A stretch of DNA of 22,048 nucleotides from Rickettsiales bacterium. GTDB lineage: Bacteria; Pseudomonadota; Alphaproteobacteria; Rickettsiales; JANQQO01. This document shows positions 13,749-20,041 of this stretch, one piece after another. The stretch's first letter is position 1. Each line of letters opens with the position of its first letter. The notes below the pieces were generated by a model. It made no database searches and was not told the DNA's origin. It worked only from the letters and a program-made list of their open reading frames with translations. The position numbers were made by a program, and so were the translations under genes. The stretch is taken from assembly GCA_028289305.1 (NCBI GenBank), contig JANQQO010000177.1, positions 1 to 22,048 of the forward strand. Direction: 5' to 3'.

Positions 13749-14162
13749 CCTTCTCCTTCAAGTAGCTTTACAGAGCTAATCGTGTTCCCGCCCCCTATAT
13801 TGCAAGCGCTGTGCCAAGTGATCTTGCGTCGATATTATAACTATATATCAAAATGATAGTAAGATGAGCGCCAGAGAGGCGCCTAAGGATGCCAACCCCA
13901 ACGCGGCAATTTTTTCCACCCGCACGGCAAAAATAACCCGGTCTCTGGCAACCACATATCATCCCATATAATGCGCAAGGCGCGCACCCACGCGGCTCAC
14001 AAAAATAATCGGCCAGAAACAAAAGATTTAGTAGAAATTATTACCCACATCACTATATATAGTAGGTTAAGGTATGTGCGTGAGCACGTATCTATTGGGA
14101 CAAAAGACCATATAAATAACCATAAACGGTGGTGCCCAGCGCCATTCTAAGAGAGGTGTGCT
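13749..14162. other. 414-base divergent intergenic region between flgF and fliL
   Basis: No gene is supported here. It contains the minus-strand sigma-54 promoter (13801-13816). A GCGCC / GGCGC hairpin (13868-13872, 13878-13882) lacks a T tract. A perfect 12-base palindrome, ACTATATATAGT, lies at 14052-14063. A short GTGC/GCAC inverted repeat lies near 14076-14087. I found no convincing sigma-70, sigma-28, sigma-54 or CtrA promoter for fliL on the plus strand. Activator sites for the sigma-54 promoter would be expected within this region. Confidence 0.6.
13801..13816 (-). promoter_or_regulatory. Sigma-54 promoter of the flgFGAH operon
   Basis: On the minus strand, TTGGCAC, five bases, then TTGCA gives TGGCAC (13816-13811) and TTGCA (13805-13801). 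The spacing is the fixed sigma-54 -24/-12 spacing, and all strongly conserved bases are present (consensus YTGGCACG-N4-TTGCW; only the seventh position is A). The start is expected near 13790, about 42 bases before flgF. Sigma-54 with the activator FlbD drives class III rod and hook genes in Caulobacter; the same logic is inferred here. Confidence 0.8.
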
Positions 14163-14747
14163 ATGGCTGACGAAGAAGAAAAGCCTGAAGAGGAAGAAAC
14201 GCCGGAAGGAGAAGAGGGCGAAGAAGGGGAAGAAGGCGAAGAGGGCGAGGGTGGTAAAAAATCCTCCAAGAAAAAGCTCATTATCATCGTCGCAGCTGCG
14301 GTGATACTACTTGGTGGTGCCGGCGCATTCTTAATGATGGGTAAAAAAGGTGGCGGTGAAGAAGGCGGTGATGGTCATAGCGCTGAAGAAGGCGGTGAAA
14401 TTATTTATGATGATCACGGCAACCCCATCGCAGCTGGTCCCATGACCAATTACTATGAGTTGGAAGAATTTATCGTCAACCTCAACAACTCAGGTAAACA
14501 GGTCAGCTTCTTAAAAATGACCGTTACACTTGAGCTACCAGATGGCGGCACACAATCCACTATTGAGAGCAACCTACCGCGCATTCGCGATAGCTTCCAA
14601 GTATATCTGCGTGAGCTACGCGCCTCTGATCTACAAGGGTCCGCGGGCATACATCGCCTGCGCGAAGAGCTGCTCTTACGTATTAACAAAATCATACACC
14701 CGAAAAAAGTGAGCGATATTCTGTTTAAAGAAATTATTGTGCAGTAA
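14163..14747 (+). CDS. fliL: Flagellar basal-body stator-associated protein FliL
   Basis: A single-pass inner-membrane protein that rings and stabilises stator units and supports torque. The order is: a very acidic N-terminal cytoplasmic segment (1-30) with tandem Glu-Glu-Gly triplets; a basic Lys-rich stop (32-38); one membrane helix (39-59); a Gly/Glu-rich linker; and the periplasmic FliL (SPFH-like) domain from about 96, with YYELEEFIVNLN (97-108), FLKMTVTLEL and the C-terminal KKVSDILFKEIIVQ. GAGAGG precedes the ATG. At 194 residues it is slightly long because of the acidic leader. It is first in the fliL-fliM-DUF6468-motE cluster. Confident. Confidence 0.95.
   Translation: MADEEEKPEEEETPEGEEGEEGEEGEEGEGGKKSSKKKLIIIVAAAVILLGGAGAFLMMGKKGGGEEGGDGHSAEEGGEIIYDDHGNPIAAGPMTNYYELEEFIVNLNNSGKQVSFLKMTVTLELPDGGTQSTIESNLPRIRDSFQVYLRELRASDLQGSAGIHRLREELLLRINKIIHPKKVSDILFKEIIVQ
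14211..14246 (+). repeat. Four tandem 9-base units encoding Glu-Glu-Gly in fliL
   Basis: Units GAAGAGGGC, GAAGAAGGG, GAAGAAGGC and GAAGAGGGC lie head to tail. They keep the reading frame, so slippage would lengthen or shorten the acidic N terminus by one Glu-Glu-Gly without breaking the gene. Confidence 0.8.
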
Positions 14748-14759
14748 TAGTGCTGAAAC

Positions 14760-15836
14760 ATGGCTGACGACGACGCAACGAACGAGGCAGAAAAAACCGA
14801 GGAAGAACTCGCCGCTGAGTGGGAGGCCGCTGCTGCCGGCGAGGGTGGCGATGGCGAACAAACCGCCGAAGAAAAAGCCCTAAGTCAGCAAGAAATCGAC
14901 AGCCTGCTAGGTTTTGACACTGGAGATAACGCTCCTAAATCTGGCATTCATGCATTGCTTGATCGCGCTCTGCTTTCTTACGAGCGCCTACCTATGCTCG
15001 AAGTGGTGTTTGATCGCTTCGTACGCACTATGTCTACCTCACTGCGCAATTTCACCTCCGATACCGCCGATGTCAGCATTGATTCCATCACTTCTTTACG
15101 CTTTGAAGACTATCTTAATACCGTCCCCCTACCCGCCTTGCTCACCATTTTCCAAGCGGTCGAGTGGGAGAATTTTGGCCTCATCTCGGTAGATAGTTCG
15201 CTGACATATACCATGGTGGATGTATTGCTCGGCGGCGCACGCGCGCATCGCCCCATTAAAATTGAAGGCCGCCCCTTCACCACCATCGAACAAGATATCG
15301 TTAAAAGCCTCTCTAGCGTGATGCTCGATGACATGAGCGGCGCATTTAACCCGCTCACCCCGATCACCTTCCGCTTGGAGCGCGTTGAAACAAATCCACG
15401 CTTTGCCACCATCACCCGCCCCTCCAATGCCGTCATCCTCATCACCTTAAGGATCGATATGGATGAACGCGGTGGAAAAGCTGAAATCGTACTACCCTAC
15501 GCCACCTTGGAGCCTGTCAAAGACCTGCTCACGCAAATGTTCACCGGAGAAACCTTCGGTAGTGATGATGCCTGGGAGGCGCATTTCACCGAGGAGGTAC
15601 GCAATACCTGCTTAGATATGGAAGCCACCCTGCCCCAAAAAACCATGACCTTGGGCGAAGTGGCGGGCTTAAAAGTAGGGAGCACAGTCGTACTCGATAC
15701 TGGGCCTAACGATGACGTCAATTTGCTCTGCAAGGGCATTAATATGATGAGCGGCAAAATTGGTAGCGCCGGCAACAAAGTCGCGGTGAAGCTGACCAAT
15801 GTGCATAACAAAGTAATTCGGCAGGAACTAGTATAA
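14760..15836 (+). CDS. fliM: Flagellar motor switch protein FliM
   Basis: A C-ring switch protein that binds phosphorylated CheY and sets rotation direction. Residues 1-40 are an acidic, Ala-rich extension. The CheY-binding motif LSQQEIDSLLGF, near the very N terminus in enteric FliM, lies at 41-52. The middle CheC-like domain (about 62-265) includes VDVLLGGARAHRP (153-165) and PFTTIEQDIV (172-181). The C-terminal SpoA domain that contacts FliN spans about 285-350. Length 358. It starts 12 bases after the fliL stop with little Shine-Dalgarno signal, suggesting coupling to fliL translation. fliN does not follow here. Very confident. Confidence 0.96.
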   Translation: MADDDATNEAEKTEEELAAEWEAAAAGEGGDGEQTAEEKALSQQEIDSLLGFDTGDNAPKSGIHALLDRALLSYERLPMLEVVFDRFVRTMSTSLRNFTSDTADVSIDSITSLRFEDYLNTVPLPALLTIFQAVEWENFGLISVDSSLTYTMVDVLLGGARAHRPIKIEGRPFTTIEQDIVKSLSSVMLDDMSGAFNPLTPITFRLERVETNPRFATITRPSNAVILITLRIDMDERGGKAEIVLPYATLEPVKDLLTQMFTGETFGSDDAWEAHFTEEVRNTCLDMEATLPQKTMTLGEVAGLKVGSTVVLDTGPNDDVNLLCKGINMMSGKIGSAGNKVAVKLTNVHNKVIRQELV

Positions 15837-15851
15837 GGATGGTATGTCTAA

Positions 15852-16577
15852 ATGATCTTTGATGCGATTATTGCGTTACTTCTCGTGGTCACAATCGGCT
15901 ATAGCTGGCGGCTGAGCAAAAAACTCACCGCATTTAAAGACAGCAAGAAAGAGCTCGATTACTTTGTGCAAGAGTTTAACCAGGCCATCGCACATGCGGA
16001 TTATAGCATCGGCACATTAAAAACGCTCAGCAAAGAGGCTGATGAGAACCTACAAGACCACATAGAAAAAGCCCGTTTCCTGGCAAACGACCTCTCTTTC
16101 CTTGCGCATAAAGGAGATAACGTCGCCAATAAGCTGGAGGAATATATTGCCACTTCGCACGCTGTTGACCCTAACCCGCTTAGTCTGCGTGGCATAGGGC
16201 GCTTAGCCGCACCCATCCAAGAAGAAGCGCCCTCCCTACCGTCAAAAGCGAGTCTGCAACAACTCGAACATAAACGCCCCAATATTCGCCCATGGCACCC
16301 TGGTGAAAAACCTCCCACTCAGCAGAAAAACCTTTCGCATTCTGAAATGAGCCCATCGAAGAAGCAGGCACTGGACCAGGTGTTGTCACAAATTGCATCA
16401 AAGAAAAAACAATTCGCACAGGAAAGCAGCACGCAAGAAGCATCGCGTCAGGCGCCTAGTACTGCGCCTAAAAAATCGGCCGTGCCGCGCGCTGCCGCAA
16501 ATAGCAATAAAAGTAATGTTTCTGATGTAAAAAACTCGCTGCAATCCTTGCGCGCAGCCTTAAAAGTAGACACATAG
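15852..16577 (+). CDS. DUF6468-like membrane-anchored protein of the flagellar cluster
   Basis: A 241-residue protein. One N-terminal membrane helix (3-18) is followed by a helical region with the pattern WRLSKKLTAFKDSKKELDYF, then an acidic/basic helix ending in FLANDLSFLAHKGDNVANKLE (about 76-96). I recognise this as the domain called DUF6468, known mainly from alphaproteobacterial flagellar clusters and without an assigned function. The remaining 140 residues are Lys/Gln/Ser/Pro-rich and probably disordered. An ATG at 15843 gives only a three-codon frame. The ribosome binding site AAGGATGG overlaps the fliM stop, so translation is probably coupled. Its place between fliM and motE suggests a structural or targeting role near the motor; that is inference. 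Confidence 0.8.
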   Translation: MIFDAIIALLLVVTIGYSWRLSKKLTAFKDSKKELDYFVQEFNQAIAHADYSIGTLKTLSKEADENLQDHIEKARFLANDLSFLAHKGDNVANKLEEYIATSHAVDPNPLSLRGIGRLAAPIQEEAPSLPSKASLQQLEHKRPNIRPWHPGEKPPTQQKNLSHSEMSPSKKQALDQVLSQIASKKKQFAQESSTQEASRQAPSTAPKKSAVPRAAANSNKSNVSDVKNSLQSLRAALKVDT

Positions 16578-16589
16578 GCCTGGTTATCG

Positions 16590-17384
16590 ATGTCCTTCCG
16601 CCTTTTACCTGTATTAATCTTATTATGTATTGCGGCGTTAGGTATACGTGTTGCTGATATCGTTACACGGCAACAAACGATAGAAGAAGGGCTACTCGCC
16701 CCAAAACTCCGCGCACAAGAAGCAGACGAGAAGGCGGGGGAAAATGCGGATGAGAGCTCCACGCCGCCCGACTTCCAGCCACCTGATATTTCTGAGCGCC
16801 TAAAAGCATTCGAAGGAAAAAAAGCAGCAGAAGAAACGCTACCTGAAACAGCGCAACAAAGCATTGATGAAAAAATTCAGCAGCTGCAATCGCTCAAAGA
16901 AGAAGTGGAAGAGCTAATCAAGCAAAGTAAGGCGCAGGCCGATTTACGCATCGAAGATGAAAGCGCCTATGGCGATACGGAAATAGAGATATTGCAACGC
17001 CTTTCCAAACGCCGGCAAAAATTGCAAGAGTGGGAACGCGACTTACAGCTAAAAGAAAACCTGTTGCATGTGACAGAAACAAAAATCAGTCAGCGTATTG
17101 TGGAACTTACCGCACTTCAAAATGAAGTGGAAGGGTTGCTCGCTCAATATAACGAAAAAGAGGATGCAAAAATCCGCAGCCTCGTTAAAATATACGAGAA
17201 TATGAAGGCCAAAGATGCCGCAAAAATCTTCGAAGAACTGGAGATGGATGTGTTGTTACAGGTCATCGATAAAATGAAGGAAAAGAAAACCGCTCCTATT
17301 CTTGCAAAAATGTCTTCTGAACGCGCAAAAGCGCTCACTACCCATTTTGCAGAACAACGTCGCCTTAAAGAAGTGGAGCAGTAA
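16590..17384 (+). CDS. motE: MotE-family motor chaperone
   Basis: A 264-residue protein of the MotE family. In Sinorhizobium meliloti, MotE is a periplasmic chaperone for the stator-associated protein MotC. An N-terminal hydrophobic segment (3-20) could be a signal or anchor. Then come a Pro/Asp-rich linker, a long coiled coil (about 88-195, including EIEILQRLSKRRQKLQEWERD), and a C-terminal MgtE-N-like helical domain (196-255) with SLVKIYENMKAKDAAKIFEEL (198-218) and KTAPILAKMSSERAKALT (233-250). These features match alphaproteobacterial MotE. It starts 12 bases after the DUF6468 stop. It is the last gene before a 92-base gap. Confident in family, less so in its exact client. Confidence 0.88.
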   Translation: MSFRLLPVLILLCIAALGIRVADIVTRQQTIEEGLLAPKLRAQEADEKAGENADESSTPPDFQPPDISERLKAFEGKKAAEETLPETAQQSIDEKIQQLQSLKEEVEELIKQSKAQADLRIEDESAYGDTEIEILQRLSKRRQKLQEWERDLQLKENLLHVTETKISQRIVELTALQNEVEGLLAQYNEKEDAKIRSLVKIYENMKAKDAAKIFEELEMDVLLQVIDKMKEKKTAPILAKMSSERAKALTTHFAEQRRLKEVEQ

Positions 17385-17421
17385 CTAAATGAGTATAAAG
17401 CAAGAAAATAAGAATTAGCAT

Positions 17422-17450
17422 TTGCGAAGCGTTCGCAGTTGTATTATAAG
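17422..17450 (+). promoter_or_regulatory. Possible promoter for cheY with an overlapping inverted repeat
   Basis: TTGCGA (17422-17427), a 17-base spacer and TATAAG (17445-17450) resemble a sigma-70 promoter. A perfect inverted repeat TGCGAA (17423-17428), GCG, TTCGCA (17432-17437) covers the -35 region and could be an operator. The repeat is not followed by a T tract, so I do not read it as a terminator of motE. Confidence 0.4.
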
Positions 17451-17476
17451 AATAATGAACAATCTGGAGTTGTAAT

Positions 17477-17863
17477 ATGACGGTTGATAAAAACATGCCT
17501 ATCCTGATCGTGGATGATTACAAAACGATGCTGCGCATCGTGCGTAATCTGCTTAATCAGCTTGGTTTTACCAATATTGATGAAGCAACTGATGGTGGAA
17601 TGGCACTGGAAAAACTAAAAGAAAAAGAATTCAAACTCGTCGTCTCCGATTGGAACATGGAACCTATGTCTGGGTTAGAGCTGTTAAAAACTATCCGCGG
17701 CGATGCGGCGCTTTCGGGTTTGCCATTTATCATGGTCACCGCAGAAAGCAAGCCAGATAATATACTGGTAGCTAAAGAGGCAGGCGTGAATAACTATATC
17801 GTTAAGCCTTTTAATGCCGAAACGCTAAAGGGAAAGCTCACCGCAGTATTAGGTGATTTCTAA
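17477..17863 (+). CDS. cheY: Chemotaxis response regulator CheY
   Basis: A single-domain receiver that, when phosphorylated by CheA, binds FliM and changes motor rotation. All active-site residues are present: acidic pair Asp13-Asp14, phosphoacceptor Asp58 in VVSDWNMEPMSG (55-66), Thr88 in MVTAES (86-91), Tyr107 and Lys110 in NNYIVKPF (105-112). The motif WNMEPMSGLELL is the one seen in chemotaxis CheY proteins rather than in transcriptional regulators. Length 128, no output domain. GGAGTTGTA precedes the ATG. It is followed immediately by cheZ, and the fliM CheY-binding motif lies in the same cluster. Very confident. Confidence 0.96.
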   Translation: MTVDKNMPILIVDDYKTMLRIVRNLLNQLGFTNIDEATDGGMALEKLKEKEFKLVVSDWNMEPMSGLELLKTIRGDAALSGLPFIMVTAESKPDNILVAKEAGVNNYIVKPFNAETLKGKLTAVLGDF

Positions 17864-17873
17864 ACACCAAATA

Positions 17874-18503
17874 ATGAGTATAGCTATGTCCATCAATGAA
17901 CAACTTGCAAAAAACTTCCTCGCAAAACTGCAGGAAATTCGCGCTGAAGGAAAAGCCCCTAGCTTTGAAGATATTCAAACGGTGCTAGGCAACCTTACAG
18001 AAAATACAGCCAAAGAGCTCTATGAAGAAATTTCCTATATCTCGAATAAAATCAGCACTGCAAAAAGCAACATCTCTTCCCTAGAATCTGAAAAAATTGC
18101 TGCTGATTTCATTCCCGACGCCAATATGGAACTAGATGCGGTGGTAAAAGCCACAGAGGATGCTACGCATAAAATTCTTGATGCAACAGAAGCAATTCAA
18201 AATGCACTTGAAGGCGTTGATGATGCCACAAAAAATGCCGTAAACGAGCATGCGAGCAAAATCTTTGAAGCGTGTAATTTCCAAGATATCACTGGTCAGC
18301 GTATTAGCAAGGTGGTCTCCGCACTGGTAGAAATCGAAAAAAGCATTAATGATTTTCTTGATGGCAAGCCTGTATCCAAACAGAAAAAAGATGAGAGCGG
18401 AGAAGATGCCACAGCCGCGTCAGATGAAGAACTCATGCGCGGCCCACAACTGGAACAACCCACACAGGAAGACATTGATAAACTATTCGCAGAACTGGAC
18501 TAA
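17874..18503 (+). CDS. cheZ: CheY-P phosphatase CheZ
   Basis: Removes phosphate from CheY-P. The core is a long helical hairpin with FQDITGQRI at 136-144 counted from ATG 17874. Its Asp and second Gln correspond to E. coli CheZ Asp143 and Gln147, the catalytic pair. A C-terminal CheY-binding-like tail ends in QEDIDKLFAELD, separated by a Ser/Asp/Ala-rich linker as in other alphaproteobacterial CheZ. The start is uncertain. ATG 17853 overlaps cheY, while ATG 17874 and ATG 17886 are both possible; none has a strong ribosome binding site, so coupling to cheY is likely. The protein is 209 residues from 17874. Its location next to cheY supports the call. Confidence 0.88.
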   Translation: MSIAMSINEQLAKNFLAKLQEIRAEGKAPSFEDIQTVLGNLTENTAKELYEEISYISNKISTAKSNISSLESEKIAADFIPDANMELDAVVKATEDATHKILDATEAIQNALEGVDDATKNAVNEHASKIFEACNFQDITGQRISKVVSALVEIEKSINDFLDGKPVSKQKKDESGEDATAASDEELMRGPQLEQPTQEDIDKLFAELD

Positions 18504-18572
18504 CCCTTACAAGCGCCCCAGTAATCGCCCACAGATTGCTGTATTTCCATCGCACATGTGTTGAGCGAGGCC

Positions 18573-19271
18573 ATGCCCAATAGTATCAACCGCCCTGTAA
18601 AATTCGAGCCGGAAAAAAAAGATACAAAATCGGCGGTATTATTTGTCTCCCTTTATCTTGTGGTGCTGGCGTTTTTTGTCATGCTCAACTCGATTGCCGA
18701 GATCCAGCCAAAACGCACCACTAAAGCCATCGGCAGTTTAAAAGACGTCTTCTCTGACGTAAAGCCACCAGAAGAAAAATTACCCTTCTTGCCGATATTA
18801 CAACCCATCGGCACCCAACTCGTTGCGCAAAACTACTTTGCTCCCATCGCTGATTTAGCAAAAGAAATGCTCGCCCTGGTTGACGCCCAAATACTAGAAA
18901 AAGGCAAGCGCATGCTGATTGTTATCCCTAAAACCGCCTTTTTCATACCTGAAACATCCGACGTTTCTCCTGTCATCACCGCCTTTTTAGAACGCTTAGC
19001 AGATGAACTTGCCAACCTAGGCGTGGGCAGTGAGATTGGTGCCGCCTATGTCATTGAATTTACCATCGGCAGCGCTGAAATCACTACCAACGCCACGGCA
19101 CAGAATAACATCGACCTCTCCCGCGCTGGCAATATAGGGCGGTTCCTCATCAACGAAGGCGTGCCCGAAACCTCCATATTTGTTGGCATTGGCGAAGAGG
19201 ATGTAGATAGTGTCACGATGACATTTGTGAAACGCGCTGCAGAAGGCGAAGAAGTGAGTATCGAGGAATAG
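18573..19271 (+). CDS. MotB-like protein lacking the channel aspartate
   Basis: A 232-residue single-pass inner-membrane protein. A short basic N terminus is followed by one membrane helix (20-42), containing VSLYLVVLAFF. The periplasmic part ends in an OmpA-like half-domain with LSRAGNIGRFLINEGVPETSI (182-202), which matches the peptidoglycan-binding pattern LS-x-x-RA ... L-x-x-x-G-V. There is no Asp or Glu in the membrane helix, where MotB needs an Asp to carry protons; the aligned position is about Ser26. An earlier in-frame GTG (18558) is possible, and GAGG sits close to ATG 18573. The stop is 2 bases from the next gene, an ordinary MotB-like protein, so the two are probably made together. 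Fold assignment is fairly sure; role as a stator partner is inferred. Confidence 0.78.
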   Translation: MPNSINRPVKFEPEKKDTKSAVLFVSLYLVVLAFFVMLNSIAEIQPKRTTKAIGSLKDVFSDVKPPEEKLPFLPILQPIGTQLVAQNYFAPIADLAKEMLALVDAQILEKGKRMLIVIPKTAFFIPETSDVSPVITAFLERLADELANLGVGSEIGAAYVIEFTIGSAEITTNATAQNNIDLSRAGNIGRFLINEGVPETSIFVGIGEEDVDSVTMTFVKRAAEGEEVSIEE

Positions 19272-19273
19272 CC

Positions 19274-19996
19274 ATGCCACGCGAAACCCTACATAGCACT
19301 CCCGACCAAAATGATGGCACCAGCTCCGCGTGGATGATTACCTTCGCAGATTTGCTTTCGCTCATCCTCACATTTTTTGTATTGCTGCTCTCGATGTCTA
19401 GTCTTGAGAACGATCGCTGGGGAGAAATCAGCAAATCTCTCTCGCAACGCCTAAACCCTGACAAAACCGCCGTTATTTCCCACCCGTCACAAGACCTCTC
19501 TATTCGTAAAGTAGAAACGAAAAAAGGGCTCGATATCGAGTATCTCTATGGTGTATTGGCCGCAAAAGTTGAGAAAATCCCTGGCTATAACGAAATATTA
19601 CAAATACAGCTGCTTGAAGATCGTATTGCCATTTCTCTCTCGGCCGATGCAACATTTGCCACTGGGCAGGCCATACTCACGCCAGAAGCAGAAACTGTAT
19701 TGGCAGATTTAAGCAATGTATTAAATGCGGTAAAAAATATTATTGATGTGGTGGGGCACACAGACCCCTCACCGGTCAACACTCCTGATTTTCCTTCAAA
19801 CTGGGAGTTATCCTTAAGTCGGGCACTGCAGGTTACCGACACCTTGCACCGCTATGGCTATATAAAACCGATACGCTCCTTTGGCCGCGCGCACACCACC
19901 TATGAAACATTGACGCCGGAAAAAACACCAAAAGAACGATATGATTTTTCACGGCGAGTTGATATTATAGTCCGTATGGAAGAGACCGGTCTTTAA
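19274..19996 (+). CDS. motB: MotB-like stator protein with OmpA domain
   Basis: A 240-residue MotB/OmpA-family protein that anchors stator units to peptidoglycan. The N-terminal helix has SAWMITFADLLSLILTFF (18-35), including the conserved Asp26 of the proton path, as in MotB. The OmpA-like domain (about 115-236) shows ATFATGQAILTPEAETVL (126-143), VVGHTDPSP (159-167), SNWELSLSRALQV (175-187) and FSRRVDIIV (225-233), all canonical. GAGGA lies about 6 bases before the ATG and overlaps the upstream gene's end, indicating coupling. motA is not in the window, so the channel partner must be encoded elsewhere. It could instead be a MotB paralogue dedicated to the upstream partner. Confident in family. 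Confidence 0.9.
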   Translation: MPRETLHSTPDQNDGTSSAWMITFADLLSLILTFFVLLLSMSSLENDRWGEISKSLSQRLNPDKTAVISHPSQDLSIRKVETKKGLDIEYLYGVLAAKVEKIPGYNEILQIQLLEDRIAISLSADATFATGQAILTPEAETVLADLSNVLNAVKNIIDVVGHTDPSPVNTPDFPSNWELSLSRALQVTDTLHRYGYIKPIRSFGRAHTTYETLTPEKTPKERYDFSRRVDIIVRMEETGL

Positions 19997-20041
19997 CGGA
20001 CCAAAAGGGAACAGATAGTTAGATAAAAACAGGAGTAGTAA

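Noticed and set aside
13868..13882. GCGCC/GGCGC hairpin as a terminator
   Set aside because: No T tract on either strand and no gene ends nearby.
13795..14022. Minus-strand 75-codon frame in the flgF-fliL intergenic region
   Set aside because: Cys- and Gly-rich translation without family features, no ribosome binding site, and it covers the sigma-54 promoter.
14052..14063. ACTATATATAGT palindrome as the fliL promoter
   Set aside because: It contains -10-like bases, but no acceptable -35 lies at 16-18 bases. It may be an operator, without further support.
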